Source: Lysobacteraceae bacterium NML91-0213 (GTDB lineage Bacteria > Pseudomonadota > Gammaproteobacteria > Xanthomonadales > Xanthomonadaceae). From it: a stretch of 60,465 nt of DNA. This document shows, in pieces, positions 1-11,017 of this stretch. Numbering within the stretch: the stretch's first letter is position 1; each line of letters begins with the position of its first letter. The stretch spans positions 468,123 through 528,587 of the forward strand of contig NWQL01000004.1 in the NCBI GenBank assembly GCA_002798175.1, written 5' to 3'. A program made the position numbers and the translations under genes. The notes beneath the pieces are model-generated. The model did not search any database. It was not told the origin of the DNA and was given only the letters and a program-made list of their open reading frames with translations.

Positions 1-733
1 CCGCGGCACGCCGTGCCGCAGCGCGCAGCTGGCCCAGCACCTGCTCCAGTCCGCGCGCGTCGCGGCCCAGCGCCTCTTCGCGCTGCCGCCGGTCGCCATA
101 GCGCCGGTCGAGCCCGGCGACGGTGTCCGCGCGCGCCCTGCGGTCGGCCTCGAGCTCGGCGCGCTGTGCGCGCTGGGTGGCACGGGTGGCTTCCAGGGCG
201 GCGGTGCGCTCGCCGATCTCGCGCTCCAGGGTGTCGAGTCCGGCAAGTTCGCGGCCGAGGGTGCGGATGCGCTCGCCGCGGTCGCGCTGCAGATGGCGGT
301 GATAGGCCAGCAGACGCCCGGAGCCGCCGGCGCTGTCCTGCGACAGCAGCAGCTTCAGCGCGGCGTGGTCACCCACCGTATAGGCGGCGCGCAGCAGTGC
401 GGCCAGCTCCTCGCGCTGCGCACCCAGGCGTTCGCGCAAGGCGTCGCGGCGCTGGCCGAGGCTGGCGAGTTCGGCCTGCTCGCGCGCCAGCTGTGCCTCG
501 GTCTGCTGCAGCGCGCGGGTCGCGGCCGCCACGCGTTCGTCGGCGGCCCGCAGTGCGCGTGTCGCCTCGCCGCGCTCGCCTTCCAGCCTGCGCCGCTCGC
601 TGGCGACCGCATCGAGTTCGCGCTTGACCTGCTGCAGGCGCCGCTCGGTCTCGCGCTGGCTCTGTGCGGCCGCGGGCAGCGCCAGCAGCAGGGCGGCGCC
701 GAGGACGATCGCGCGGCGCGCGGCCGGATGCAT
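1..733 (-). CDS. envC: Murein hydrolase activator EnvC (C-terminus beyond the window)
   Basis: The first 244 residues of an EnvC-type protein. They show a signal peptide with a hydrophobic core ending in PAAAQS, then a long Arg/Glu/Leu-rich coiled coil broken by a segment containing LLRAAYTVGDH and LLLSQDS, as is usual in EnvC. The degenerate LytM (M23) domain that activates the amidases AmiA/AmiB would lie beyond base 1. EnvC is periplasmic, is recruited by FtsEX and licenses septal peptidoglycan splitting. The ATG shares one base with the gpmI stop (TGATG), so the two genes are probably translationally coupled. gpmI-envC is also the order in Escherichia coli. The family call is confident; the C-terminal domain is not seen. 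Confidence 0.88.
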   Translation of the reverse strand, partial: MHPAARRAIVLGAALLLALPAAAQSQRETERRLQQVKRELDAVASERRRLEGERGEATRALRAADERVAAATRALQQTEAQLAREQAELASLGQRRDALRERLGAQREELAALLRAAYTVGDHAALKLLLSQDSAGGSGRLLAYHRHLQRDRGERIRTLGRELAGLDTLEREIGERTAALEATRATQRAQRAELEADRRARADTVAGLDRRYGDRRQREEALGRDARGLEQVLGQLRAAARRAA

Positions 734-2271
734 CAGCCGTGCAGCAGCAGCGAGGTGCCGGTCATCTCGGCGGGAGGCACGACGCCCAGCATGTCGAGCA
801 GGGTCGGCGCGAGGTCGCGCAGCGCACCGCGCTCGCGCAGCCGCACGCCGGCACGGCCGACATACACCAGCCCCACCGGGCCCACCGTATGCGCGGTATG
901 CGGTTCGCCGGTCTCGGGGTCGCGCATCATCTCGACGTTGCCGTGGTCGGCGGTCACCAGCAGTTCGCCGCCCCTGGCGGTCACCGCGGCCACCACCTCG
1001 CCGACCGCGCGGTCCACCGCTTCCACCGCCTTGATCGCCGCCTGCAGGTCGCCGGTGTGGCCGACCATGTCGGGGTTGGCGAAGTTGCAGATGATCGCGT
1101 CGAAGCGGTCCGCTTCGATCGCCTCGACCAGGCGCCGGGTCACCTCGGGGGCGCTCATTTCCGGCTGCAGGTCGTAGGTGGCGACGTTCGGGCTCGGCAC
1201 CAGGATGCGTTCCTCGCCGGCGAACGGCACTTCGCGGCCACCGCTCATGAAGAACGTCACGTGGGCGTACTTCTCGGTTTCGGCGATGCGCAGCTGGGTC
1301 AGGCCATTGGCCGCCAGCACCTCGCCCAGGGTGTTGCGCAGGTCGTCGGGGGCGAACGCCACCGGCGCCGGCAGGGTGGCGTCGTAATTGGTCAGGCAGA
1401 CGAAGCGCGCAAGCTGCGGGCGCCGGGCCTGGAACCCGTCGAAGCCCGGCTGCACGAACGCCGCGCTCAGCTGGCGCGCGCGGTCGGCGCGGAAGTTCAT
1501 GAACACCACCGCGTCGCCATCGGCCATCGGGGTGGCGCCGTCGAGCGCCACCGGCTGCACGAACTCGTCGTTCTCGTCGCGCGCATAGGCCGCGGCCAGC
1601 GCGGCCTGTGCATCGGCGGCGGCAAGGCCACGGGCTTCGACCACCACGTCCCAGGCGCGGCGCACGCGTTCCCAGCGGTGGTCGCGGTCCATCGCGAAGT
1701 AGCGGCCGCACAGGCTGTGGATGCGCGCATTGCCCACGCGTGCACATTCGGCCTGCAGGCGCTCGAGGCTGGGCTGCGCCGAACGCGGCGGCATGTCGCG
1801 GCCATCGAGGAAGGCATGCACCGCGACCTTCGCCACGCCACGGCGCGCGGCCAGCTCCAGCATGGCGTACAGATGGCGTTCGTGCGCATGCACGCCGCCC
1901 GGCGAGACCAGGCCCATCAGGTGCAGCATGCCGCCGGAGGCCAGCACCGCATCGCACGCGGCGACCAGCTCGGCGTTGGCGAAGAAGCTGCCGTCCTCGA
2001 TCGCGGCATCGATCCGGGTGAGTTCCTGGTACACCACGCGGCCGGCGCCGATGTTCATGTGGCCGACCTCGGAGTTGCCCATCTGCCCGTCCGGCAGCCC
2101 GACATGGCGGCCTTCGGTATGCACCATCGTGCGCGGGCCGGCGTCCCACAGCCGTCGCCAGTTCGGAATGTCGGCCAGGGCGATCGCGTTGTCGCGGGGA
2201 TCCTCGCGGTAGCCCCAGCCATCGAGGATCAGCAGGACCGCGGGTTTGGGGCGGCGGGAGGGATTGGACAC
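733..2271 (-). CDS. gpmI: 2,3-bisphosphoglycerate-independent phosphoglycerate mutase
   Basis: Cofactor-independent mutase interconverting 3- and 2-phosphoglycerate in the cytosol. The product is 512 residues from a GTG start, the family's usual size. It shows the first metal site LDGWG (Asp17) and the phosphoserine loop [12 protein letters not shown] with catalytic Ser67. Near the C-terminus are DMVGHTGD and the metal-binding TADHGN. The frame stays open further upstream into the neighbouring divergent gene, but only the part from this GTG ([10 protein letters not shown]) resembles GpmI, so the start is set there. It is followed directly by envC. Certain as to family. Confidence 0.95.
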   Translation of the reverse strand: MSNPSRRPKPAVLLILDGWGYREDPRDNAIALADIPNWRRLWDAGPRTMVHTEGRHVGLPDGQMGNSEVGHMNIGAGRVVYQELTRIDAAIEDGSFFANAELVAACDAVLASGGMLHLMGLVSPGGVHAHERHLYAMLELAARRGVAKVAVHAFLDGRDMPPRSAQPSLERLQAECARVGNARIHSLCGRYFAMDRDHRWERVRRAWDVVVEARGLAAADAQAALAAAYARDENDEFVQPVALDGATPMADGDAVVFMNFRADRARQLSAAFVQPGFDGFQARRPQLARFVCLTNYDATLPAPVAFAPDDLRNTLGEVLAANGLTQLRIAETEKYAHVTFFMSGGREVPFAGEERILVPSPNVATYDLQPEMSAPEVTRRLVEAIEADRFDAIICNFANPDMVGHTGDLQAAIKAVEAVDRAVGEVVAAVTARGGELLVTADHGNVEMMRDPETGEPHTAHTVGPVGLVYVGRAGVRLRERGALRDLAPTLLDMLGVVPPAEMTGTSLLLHG

Positions 2272-2386
2272 GACGTTCGGCCCTGTGACTTCGGACAGGT
2301 GCGATTGTAGCCGCGCGCGCGCATGCTGACGGCGTGGCGGCGCCCCGCGCGCCACCGCGACCATCCGATGTCGAGGGAACCCACGC

Positions 2387-3130
2387 ATGAACCGCAATCG
2401 CATCATCCCCATTCGTTCCGTCTTCGCCCTGGCCATCGCCGCCTCGCTGTGCGCGCCCGTGGCCCTGGCGCAGGAGAGCATCAGCAAGGTCAATGGCGGC
2501 ATCTCGGTGGAAGCCGACCGCCATGTCGGCGACATCGACACCGTCAACGGCGGAATCCGGATCGGCGACGGCGCACGCGCCGGCGATGTGGAAACCGTCA
2601 ACGGCGGCATCACCCTCGGCAGCCGCGTCACCGCCGGTGGCCTGGAAACCGTCAACGGCGGCATCACCTTCGGCGACAACGTCGCGGTCGACAGCCTGAC
2701 CACGGTCAACGGCGGCATCCGCGGCGGCCGCGACACCCGCATCGCCGGCAAGGTCGAAACCGTCAGCGGCAGCATCTTCCTCGACCGCGGCAGCGAGGTC
2801 GGCGACGACGTCGAGACCGTCAACGGTGGCATCGGCGTGGTCGCCACCCGCGTCGGCGGCAACGTCGAGACCATCAACGGCGACGTCACCATCGGCGCCA
2901 ACTCGCACGTGCGCGGCAACCTCCACGTGCGCAAGCCGTCGTCGTCGTGGTTCCCGATCAACATCAACCAGCGCAAGCCGCGCATCGTCATCGGCCCCGG
3001 TGCAGTGGTCGACGGCGAGCTGGTGTTCGAACGCGCGGTCACCCTGTACGTGCACGAGAGCGCACGCACCGGCGCGATCACCGGGGCCGAAGCCCAGCCC
3101 TACAGTGGGGACCGCCCGCCGCGCGACTGA
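2387..3130 (+). CDS. Secreted 18-residue-repeat protein, predicted beta-solenoid
   Basis: No named function. The 247-residue product has a clear signal peptide (cleavage near ALAQ-ES) and then about eight tandem repeats of roughly 18 residues built around (E/D)TVNGGI, each holding a Gly/Asp-rich turn and alternating Val/Ile. That spacing suggests a right-handed beta-helix, as in polymer-forming or adhesin-like surface proteins. The last 60 residues leave the repeat ([10 protein letters not shown] onward) and may cap it. A strong ribosome site (GAGGGAA) precedes the ATG. The gene is divergent from gpmI. It probably acts in the periplasm or at the surface; bactofilin-like or DUF4097-like relatives are possible. 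The repeat is seen; the fold is inferred. Confidence 0.75.
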   Translation: MNRNRIIPIRSVFALAIAASLCAPVALAQESISKVNGGISVEADRHVGDIDTVNGGIRIGDGARAGDVETVNGGITLGSRVTAGGLETVNGGITFGDNVAVDSLTTVNGGIRGGRDTRIAGKVETVSGSIFLDRGSEVGDDVETVNGGIGVVATRVGGNVETINGDVTIGANSHVRGNLHVRKPSSSWFPININQRKPRIVIGPGAVVDGELVFERAVTLYVHESARTGAITGAEAQPYSGDRPPRD

Positions 3131-3180
3131 TCCGCGGCGCGGACGCGCCCGCCGGCGGTGGCCGGGGGCGCCGGGTGGCC

Positions 3181-3186
3181 TAGAAT
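3181..3186 (+). promoter_or_regulatory. Possible -10 element (TAGAAT) for the M28 peptidase gene
   Basis: TAGAAT lies 28 bases before the ATG at 3214 in otherwise very GC-rich DNA. No convincing -35 is seen 17 bases upstream, so this is only a weak -10 candidate. Confidence 0.3.
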
Positions 3187-3213
3187 CGGCGGCTCCCGTA
3201 CCGGAGACACCGC

Positions 3214-4923
<1,710 letters not shown>

Positions 4924-4948
4924 GCAGCTGACATCCATGCAGCAACAG

Positions 4949-4976
4949 GAACGGCGCCGTCGGGCGCCGTTCTTTT
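4949..4976 (+). terminator. Rho-independent terminator of the M28 peptidase gene
   Basis: A perfect 10-bp stem (4949-4958 with 4963-4972), a GTCG loop and then TTTT, 25 bases after the peptidase stop. Confidence 0.85.
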
Positions 4977-5296
4977 GTGCGTCCCGATCACGGGACCCCG
5001 ATGGGAGTCGCGTGGCCCACCGCGGCCACAGGGGGATCCCCAGCCGGCCGAAGTCCGCGTCCGGCCGGGGGAGCACACCCCCCGGTGCGCGCGACGGGCA
5101 GCGCGACACCCAAAAGAGCCACTCACCACAGCACAGTAAGTTGGCTCCCCGCCATCGCCCCGCCCTCCGGTAGACACCGCTTCTTCGGTGTGACTACGCA
5201 AGCTCCTGTGCCCGGATCTCCCAAACCTATCCGTGGCTTGCAAGCGACCGTCCACCGCCAGTGCCACGACAATGCTTCGCGGCACTGCGACCAGCC
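4977..5296. other. Intergenic region with one interspersed repeat and small hairpins, no gene
   Basis: About 320 bases between the terminator and the tyrS stop. The left third holds a copy of the repeat also present at 44.5-44.8 kb. The right part is less GC-rich and shows two small hairpins: ACACCG/CGGTGT near 5176-5192, and AGTGCC/GGCACT near 5260-5287, the latter possibly lying in the tyrS 3' end. The open frames crossing it resemble no protein I know. Confidence 0.6.
5014..5110 (+). repeat. Interspersed repeat, copy A (two modules)
   Basis: Module 1 (about 5019-5046) carries CCGCGGCCACAGGGGGAT followed by CCCAGCCGG. Module 2 (about 5072-5108) carries GGCCGGGGGAGCACACCCCC followed by GGTGCGCGCGACGGGC. 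Both recur between 44.49 and 44.83 kb: module 1 at 44712-44746 and inverted at 44792-44825, module 2 inverted at 44504-44541 and degenerate at 44587-44622. Two intergenic sites 39 kb apart with near-identical 30-40-bp modules indicate a dispersed family in this genome. I do not recognise it as a named element. Confidence 0.75.
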
Positions 5297-6514
5297 TCAG
5301 CCCACCAGCCGCACCCGTGCGAAGTTGCGCTTGCCCACCTGCAGCACGCCCTCGAAGCCCGGCGCGAACACCAGTGCCGCATCCTCGACCACCGCCCCGT
5401 CCACCTTCACCGCGCGCTCCTTGAGCTTGCGGTTGGCCTCGGAATTGGACGGCGTGATGCCCGCGGCCGTCAGCAGCGCGGCGATGCGCAGGCCTTCGGC
5501 CGGCACCCGGACCTCCTGCAGCGGCAGCAGCGAAGTGTCGCCCTGCCCGGTGACCGCCGCATGCCAGCCGGCGATCGCGGTCTCGGCAGCCGCCGCATCA
5601 TGGAAGCGGGTGGCGAACTCGCGCGCCAGCCGCAGCTTCACGTCACGCGGGTTCAGGCCGGCAGCCACGTCGGCCTTCAGCCGCGCCGCCTCGTCGATCG
5701 GGATCTCGAAGCTCAGCAGGTCGATCCACTTCCACATCAGGTCATCGCCGATCCTCATCGTCTTGTTGACGATGTCGATCGCCGGCTCGGTGATGCCGAT
5801 GTAATTGCCCAGCGACTTCGACATCTTGTTGATGCCGTCCAGGCCTTCCAGCAGCGGCAGCGTCAGCACCACCTGCGGCTTCTGGCCGTGGTGCTCCTGC
5901 AGGCCGCGGCCCATCAGCAGGTTGAAGGTCTGGTCGGTGCCGCCCAGTTCCACGTCGGCCTCCAGCGCCACCGAGTCGTAGCCCTGCACCAGCGGGTAGA
6001 GGAACTCGTGGATCGCGATCGGCTGCTGCGCGGCGTGGCGCTTGGCGAAGTCGTCGCGCTCGAGCATGCGCGCCACGGTGAGCTGGCCGGCCAGGCGCAC
6101 CATGTCGGCCGCCGACATCTTTCCGAACCACTCCGAATTGAACCGCACCTCGGTGCGCTCGCGGTCGAGCACCCTGAACACCTGCGCTTCGTAGGTGCGC
6201 GCGTTGGCCAGCACGTCCTCGCGCGACAGCGGCTTGCGGGTGGCGTTCTTGCCCGACGGGTCGCCGATCATTCCGGTGAAGTCGCCGATCAGGAAGATCG
6301 CGGTGTGGCCGAGGTCCTGGAACTGGCGCAGCTTGTTCAGCAATACCGTGTGGCCCAGATGCAGGTCGGGGGCGGTGGGATCGAAACCGGCCTTCACCCG
6401 TAGCGGGCGGCCCGCCTGCAGCCGCGAGACCAGTTCCTCTGGCTTGAGCAGCTCCTCGCTGCCGCGGGCGATCTGGTCGAAGGCGGCCTGGATGGCGGGG
6501 TCGGCAACGGTCAC
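5297..6514 (-). CDS. tyrS: Tyrosine--tRNA ligase
   Basis: Class Ic aminoacyl-tRNA synthetase charging tRNA-Tyr. It shows the Rossmann signature HLGH (residues 52-55), the tyrosine pocket segment [11 protein letters not shown], the KMSKS loop (NKMSKSLGN) and a C-terminal S4-like RNA-binding domain ending in [11 protein letters not shown]. 405 residues. Two GTG starts are possible. The inner one (6514) has AGGAA seven bases upstream, while the outer one (6541) has no ribosome site, so the inner start is used. It is transcribed divergently from the M23 peptidase gene. Certain. Confidence 0.95.
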   Translation of the reverse strand: MTVADPAIQAAFDQIARGSEELLKPEELVSRLQAGRPLRVKAGFDPTAPDLHLGHTVLLNKLRQFQDLGHTAIFLIGDFTGMIGDPSGKNATRKPLSREDVLANARTYEAQVFRVLDRERTEVRFNSEWFGKMSAADMVRLAGQLTVARMLERDDFAKRHAAQQPIAIHEFLYPLVQGYDSVALEADVELGGTDQTFNLLMGRGLQEHHGQKPQVVLTLPLLEGLDGINKMSKSLGNYIGITEPAIDIVNKTMRIGDDLMWKWIDLLSFEIPIDEAARLKADVAAGLNPRDVKLRLAREFATRFHDAAAAETAIAGWHAAVTGQGDTSLLPLQEVRVPAEGLRIAALLTAAGITPSNSEANRKLKERAVKVDGAVVEDAALVFAPGFEGVLQVGKRNFARVRLVG

Positions 6515-6633
6515 GGCGATTCCTGGAAAGCCCGCGGGCACGCGCCCAAGGCTGAATGTGATGGAGTTCTGAAAACGGTGTTAAGAGCCTGTTAGCACTG
6601 GCATTTTGGGAAATTCCCAGCGCTGTCAGGCAT

Positions 6634-6662
6634 TTGACGCACCGTGTTGAGGTCTTTACTTT
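6634..6662 (+). promoter_or_regulatory. Sigma-70-type promoter of the M23 peptidase gene
   Basis: TTGACG (6634-6639), a 17-bp spacer and TACTTT (6657-6662), 40 bases before the ATG at 6703. It lies in the AT-richest part of the tyrS/peptidase divergent gap. Confidence 0.65.
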
Positions 6663-6702
6663 ACCGCGCTGACGCGGATTTCACGCAGCCACGGGATAGC
6701 AG

Positions 6703-8178
6703 ATGACGACCAACGACCCGGCGTTCGACCCCGAACGCAACCGACTCGTTCGTCTGGCCAACCGCCGCGCCCTCGCGCTGAGGGCAGGCCAGCTTTCCGG
6801 GCAGATCCCGCAACTGCTCGACCGCAACAGTTTCAACGGCCGCTGGACCCGCCGCCACTGGGGCCAGGCCAGCATCTTCGCCAGCCTCGGCGCGCTGGTG
6901 CTCGCAATGGTGCCGGGCTTCTCCAATGCGCTGCAGGCCGGTGACGGCACCGGACCCGCGCTCACCACGATGGCGCTGACGCTGCCGCCGCTGCAGGCAC
7001 CCGCGCGCGCCGCGATGCAGCGCAGCTGGCAGACCGTGGCCGTGCAGCCCGGCGAGACCCTCGGCACGATCTTCGAGGCACAGGGCATCCCCGCCACCAC
7101 CCTGCACCGGATCCTCGAGACCGATGCGGTGCGCAGCGCGCTCACCCGCCTGCGTCCGGGCACCGAACTCGGCTTCGACATCGACGACAGTGGGCGCCTG
7201 CGCGGCTTCCGCTTCGACCGCGACGCCACCGAGCGCGTGCAGCTCTCGCTGGCCGGCGACGAGGTCAAGGCCAGCGTCATCGAACGTCCGGTCGAGCGCC
7301 ACGCCACCGTGGTCACCGGCGAGATCACCAACTCGCTCTACGGCTCGGCGCGCCAGGCCGGGCTGTCGCCCAAGGTCATCCACACGATGACCGACAGCAT
7401 CTTCCAGTACGACATCGACTTCTCGCGCGAGATCCAGCCCGGCGACCGCTACAGCGTGGTGCTCGAGGAACTGTGGCGCGAAGGCGAGAAGATCGGCACC
7501 GGCGACGTCATCGCCGCCACCTTCACCACCGGCGGCAAGACCTATTCCGGCTTCCGCTACGAGCGCGACGGCAAGGCCGAGTACTTCACCGCCGACGGCC
7601 GCCCGCTGAAGAAGAGCTTCCTGCGCACGCCGGTGGAGTTCTCGCGCCTGAGTTCCAACTTCGGTGCGCGCCGGCATCCGGTGCTGGGCACGATGCGCAT
7701 GCACAAGGGCGTCGACTACGCCGCGCGCACCGGCACCCCGATCATGGCCGCCGGCGATGCCCGCGTGCAGTTCAAGGGGTGGCAGCGCGGCTACGGCAAC
7801 GTGGTGATCCTCGACCACGGCCGCGGCTACACCACGCTGTACGCGCACATGTCGAAGTTCGGCAACATCCGCCAGGGCGACCGCGTGCCGCAGGGCCGGG
7901 TGATCGGCTACGTCGGCTCGACCGGCCTGTCCACCGGCCCGCACCTGCACTACGAATTCCGGGTCAACGGCGCGCACCGCAACCCGCTCAGCCAGACCAT
8001 GCCGCCGCCGGAGCCGCTCAAGGGCGCCGAGCTGGCCGCCTTCCGTGCCGCCGTGGCACCGGCGCTGGCGCGCATCGAGCAGGTGGAGTCGTTGCACTAC
8101 GCGCAGCAGGCCGCCGGCGACCGCGGCACGCACGTCGCATCCACCGCCAGCACTGCGGGCGGCGGCAACGCCGGCTGA
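6703..8178 (+). CDS. M23 peptidoglycan DD-metalloendopeptidase, membrane-anchored
   Basis: 491 residues. A cytosolic stretch of about 50 residues is followed by one membrane segment (around 52-72), an OapA/LysM-like wall-binding region ([16 protein letters not shown], around 110-160) and a C-terminal LytM domain. The zinc ligands are complete: His in RRHPVLG, Asp in HKGVDYAA and the GPHLHYEF motif, so it should be active, unlike EnvC. Enzymes of this type (MepM/YebA-like) cut D-Ala-mDAP crosslinks during cell-wall growth. The tail of about 70 residues after the domain is low-complexity. Its neighbours tyrS, anmK and ampG fit a wall-turnover context. Exact bond specificity is inferred from the family. 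Confidence 0.9.
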   Translation: MTTNDPAFDPERNRLVRLANRRALALRAGQLSGQIPQLLDRNSFNGRWTRRHWGQASIFASLGALVLAMVPGFSNALQAGDGTGPALTTMALTLPPLQAPARAAMQRSWQTVAVQPGETLGTIFEAQGIPATTLHRILETDAVRSALTRLRPGTELGFDIDDSGRLRGFRFDRDATERVQLSLAGDEVKASVIERPVERHATVVTGEITNSLYGSARQAGLSPKVIHTMTDSIFQYDIDFSREIQPGDRYSVVLEELWREGEKIGTGDVIAATFTTGGKTYSGFRYERDGKAEYFTADGRPLKKSFLRTPVEFSRLSSNFGARRHPVLGTMRMHKGVDYAARTGTPIMAAGDARVQFKGWQRGYGNVVILDHGRGYTTLYAHMSKFGNIRQGDRVPQGRVIGYVGSTGLSTGPHLHYEFRVNGAHRNPLSQTMPPPEPLKGAELAAFRAAVAPALARIEQVESLHYAQQAAGDRGTHVASTASTAGGGNAG

Positions 8179-8227
8179 CCCGCTGGCACCCGCCGGCCGC
8201 GCCGTCGCTGCGGCGACCCGCGGCCAC

Positions 8228-9391
8228 ATGCCCGTCCCGAGGCCGCCCGTGCCTGACGTATTCCTCGGCCTGATGTCGGGCACCAGCGCCGACGGCATCG
8301 ACGCCGCGCTGGTGCGCTTCGCCGATGCCCGCGACCGCCATCCGCGCCTGCAGGCCGAGCTGCTGTTCGGCCGCACCTATGCCTGGGATCCGGAACTGCG
8401 TGCGCGGCTGGTCGAGCTTGGCCAGCACGAGGTGGCGCTGGGCCTGGATGATGTCGGCGAGCTGGACACCCGGATCGCCACCGCACTGGCCGATGCCGCC
8501 TGCCGGGCACTTGCCGACAGCGGCCTGCATGCAGGCGACGTGGCCGCCATCGGGTCGCACGGCCAGACCCTGCGCCACCGGCCGCAGGGCCGCGCACTCG
8601 ACGGCCGTGACCGCTTCACCCTGCAGCTGGGCGACCCCGGCCTGATCGCCGAACGCACCGGGATCACCACGGTCGCCGATTTCCGTCGCCGCGACGTCGC
8701 CGCCGGCGGCCAGGGCGCGCCGCTGCTGCCGGCCCTGCACGCGGCGCTGCTGCAGCACCCGGGCGAACCACGCGCCGTGCTCAATCTGGGCGGCATCGCC
8801 AACCTCACCCTGTTGCCGGCCGCGGACACCCCCGAAGGCGTGCGCGGCTTCGATACCGGCCCGGCCAACGGCCTCCTCGATGCCTGGTGCCAGCGCCACC
8901 GCGGGCAGCCCTACGACCGCGACGGCGGGTTCGCCGCGTCCGGACAGGTCGATCAGGCACTGCTGCAACGGCTGCGCGACGACCCGTGGTTCGCGCTGCC
9001 ACCACCGAAGTCCTCCGGCCGCGACCAGTTCCATCTCGGCTGGGTCGAACACCGGCTGGCGGGCCACGAATCACCCGCCGATGTCCAGGCCACCCTGCTG
9101 GCGCTGACCGTCACGACCGTCGTCGATGCACTGCGTGCCAACGGTTCCGGCACTACCCGCGTCATCGCCTGCGGCGGCGGGGTGCACAACCCGGTATTGA
9201 TGCGCGCGCTGGCCGCGGCATTGCCGTGTGCGCTGGAGTCCAGTGCCGTACACGGGCTGGATCCGGATTTCCTCGAAGCGATGGGATTCGCGTGGCTGGC
9301 GCGGCAGACGCTGCACGGGCTGCCCGGCAACCTGCCGTCGGTCACCGGTGCGGCCGGGCCCCGGGTGCTCGGCGGGATCTACCCCGCGTAG
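8228..9391 (+). CDS. anmK: Anhydro-N-acetylmuramic acid kinase
   Basis: Recycling enzyme that hydrolyses and phosphorylates 1,6-anhydro-MurNAc to MurNAc-6-phosphate. It shows the ATP-binding N-terminus [16 protein letters not shown], the segment [24 protein letters not shown] and the C-terminal CGGGVHNP, spanning the ASKHA kinase fold; 387 residues from this ATG. A GTG at 8249 with GAGG six bases upstream is an equally good start and would remove only seven residues. The gene follows the M23 endopeptidase at 49 bases, and ampG, whose product imports anhydro-muropeptides, lies nearby. Certain as to family. Confidence 0.94.
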   Translation: MPVPRPPVPDVFLGLMSGTSADGIDAALVRFADARDRHPRLQAELLFGRTYAWDPELRARLVELGQHEVALGLDDVGELDTRIATALADAACRALADSGLHAGDVAAIGSHGQTLRHRPQGRALDGRDRFTLQLGDPGLIAERTGITTVADFRRRDVAAGGQGAPLLPALHAALLQHPGEPRAVLNLGGIANLTLLPAADTPEGVRGFDTGPANGLLDAWCQRHRGQPYDRDGGFAASGQVDQALLQRLRDDPWFALPPPKSSGRDQFHLGWVEHRLAGHESPADVQATLLALTVTTVVDALRANGSGTTRVIACGGGVHNPVLMRALAAALPCALESSAVHGLDPDFLEAMGFAWLARQTLHGLPGNLPSVTGAAGPRVLGGIYPA

Positions 9392-9419
9392 CGGTGCCGA
9401 AGCCGGCTGTCGCCGGCAA

Positions 9420-9689
9420 TCAGTTCTGCGTGTCGTCGATGCGCCCGATCAGCGCATAGCCGGGATCGTCCGGCACCGACTGCAGGGCCGCCAGCGCCTC
9501 CTGCAGCACGTCGACCTCCTCGCTGTCGAAGCCGGGGGTCTCCCCTTCGCAGACGTGCAGGCCCTGTTCCAGCAGGTACAGCAGTGCTTCCGACAGCGCC
9601 CAGCCGCGTGCCTCGGCGAGGCGGCGGATGCGCTGGGCGAGGAATTCGTCGACATCGCGAAGCACGATGTCCATGCCGGCCACGTTCAT
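9420..9689 (-). CDS. Small protein, ribbon-helix-helix-like, coupled to ampG
   Basis: 89-residue acidic protein of unknown role. The N-terminal half (MDIVLRDVDEFLAQR, then AEARGWALSEALLYLLEQGL) has the strand-helix-helix look of a ribbon-helix-helix DNA-binding protein. The second half is acidic (FDSEEVDVLQEALAAL). The ATG overlaps the ampG stop by ATGA, placing it third in a coupled xth-ampG operon. No toxin partner follows. I know similar small hypothetical proteins beside ampG in xanthomonads, but no experiment. Gene real; function unknown. Confidence 0.72.
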   Translation of the reverse strand: MNVAGMDIVLRDVDEFLAQRIRRLAEARGWALSEALLYLLEQGLHVCEGETPGFDSEEVDVLQEALAALQSVPDDPGYALIGRIDDTQN

Positions 9690-11017
9690 CCCCCCGTTCC
9701 TCCCATGCCACCGGGCTCCCTGTCCGGATCGCGGATACGCTGCCACAGCCACGCCAGCAGCAGCAAGGTCGGCACCACGGTGAGCGCGCTGAGGATGAAG
9801 AACGTGGCGTAGGACGTCGCCTCCACCAGGAAGCCGGACACGCCGCCGGCGAACTTGCCCGGCAGGTTGGCCAACGACACCAGCAGCGCGTACTGGGTGG
9901 CGGTGAAGTTGCGGTCGGTCAACGACGACATGAAGGCCACCAGCACGGTGCCGGCGAAGCCCTGGAACAGGTTGTCGGCGCTGATCGCCAGGTAGAACGC
10001 CCAGATCTGCCCGGGGTTGTAGGCCATCAGCAGGAAGGCGAGGTTGGACAGCGCCACCCCGATCGCGGCCACGAACAGCATGCGCCGGAAGCCGAACGCG
10101 GCGACGCACACCCCGCCCAGGAACGCGCCGATGATGCCGGTCCAGATGCCGTAGAGCTTGGACACGGTGGCGATGTCGGCCTTGCTGTAGCCGGAGTCGA
10201 GGTAGAACGGCCCGGCCATCACCCCGATCACCTGGTCGGGGAACTTGAACAGGCCGACGAAGGCCAGCAGCGCCAGGCCCAGCAGCAGGCCATTGGTCGA
10301 GAAGAAGCTGGTGAACGGCTGCCAGAACGCGCCGATGAAATCGATCCGCCGCACCACCGTGGCCTCCGGCACCGCCGGCTCGCGGGCGATGAGCGTGGTG
10401 ACCACCGGCAGCAGCATCAGCGCGGCCATCCACAGATAGGCGTTGGTCCAGCCCTGGAATTCGGCCAGGTACAGCGCACCGGCGCCACCGACGATCAGGC
10501 CGATGCGGTACCCCAGGATGTAGGTGGCGGCGAGGGCGCCCTGCGCGGCCGCCGGCGCGACCTCGATGCGATAGGCGTCGACCACCGAATCCTGGGTGGC
10601 ACCGGCAAACGAGCCCACCAGGACCCACGCCACCAGCGCGCCGACCCCCATCTCCGGCCGCGACAGCGCCAGTGCGCCCAGGCTGGCCGCCACCAGCAGC
10701 TGCGAGAACAGCAGCCATGAGCGCCGCCGACCGAGGAACGCGGTCAGCGGGAAGGCGTAACGGTCGATCAGCGGCGCCCACAGGAATTTCAGCAGGTAGA
10801 AGAAGCTCGCCAGGCTGATCAGGCCGATGCTGCCGAGGTCCAGCCCGACATCGCGCAGGCGGGTGGACAGCGTCATCGACGCGATCAGCAGGAACGGCAG
10901 GCCCGAACCGAAGCCGAACACCAGCATGGTGACCGCCGACGGGGTGCCGAACGCGCGGCGGATGCCGGCCCAGCCCTTGTAGGACACCGGCGCCGCGCCC
11001 CCGGTGGCCTGGCTCAT
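9686..11017 (-). CDS. ampG: AmpG-type muropeptide permease (MFS)
   Basis: 443-residue inner-membrane transporter with 12 or more predicted hydrophobic helices and the AmpG-typical N-terminus FGFGSGLPFLLIASMTLSTRLRDVGL, then GRRRSWLL between helices 2 and 3. AmpG imports GlcNAc-anhydroMurNAc peptides released by lytic transglycosylases, which feeds recycling and AmpC induction. The ATG overlaps the xth stop (ATGA) and its own stop overlaps the next small gene (ATGA), so the three form a tightly coupled operon. AnmK, which acts on the imported sugar, is encoded convergently just downstream. Confidence 0.9.
   Translation of the reverse strand: MSQATGGAAPVSYKGWAGIRRAFGTPSAVTMLVFGFGSGLPFLLIASMTLSTRLRDVGLDLGSIGLISLASFFYLLKFLWAPLIDRYAFPLTAFLGRRRSWLLFSQLLVAASLGALALSRPEMGVGALVAWVLVGSFAGATQDSVVDAYRIEVAPAAAQGALAATYILGYRIGLIVGGAGALYLAEFQGWTNAYLWMAALMLLPVVTTLIAREPAVPEATVVRRIDFIGAFWQPFTSFFSTNGLLLGLALLAFVGLFKFPDQVIGVMAGPFYLDSGYSKADIATVSKLYGIWTGIIGAFLGGVCVAAFGFRRMLFVAAIGVALSNLAFLLMAYNPGQIWAFYLAISADNLFQGFAGTVLVAFMSSLTDRNFTATQYALLVSLANLPGKFAGGVSGFLVEATSYATFFILSALTVVPTLLLLAWLWQRIRDPDREPGGMGGTGG

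Noticed and set aside
664..2310. Plus-strand 548-codon frame opposite gpmI
   Set aside because: Residue composition is typical of antisense shadow; gpmI on the minus strand has all family motifs.
2272..3081. In-frame upstream extension of gpmI by about 270 codons
   Set aside because: The extra residues (Pro/Thr/Ser-rich) resemble nothing and lie antisense to the repeat protein gene, which has its own signal peptide and ribosome site.
4937..5804. Possible gene crossing the tyrS 3' gap on the plus strand
   Set aside because: It runs through a terminator, an interspersed repeat and the antisense strand of tyrS with no similarity.
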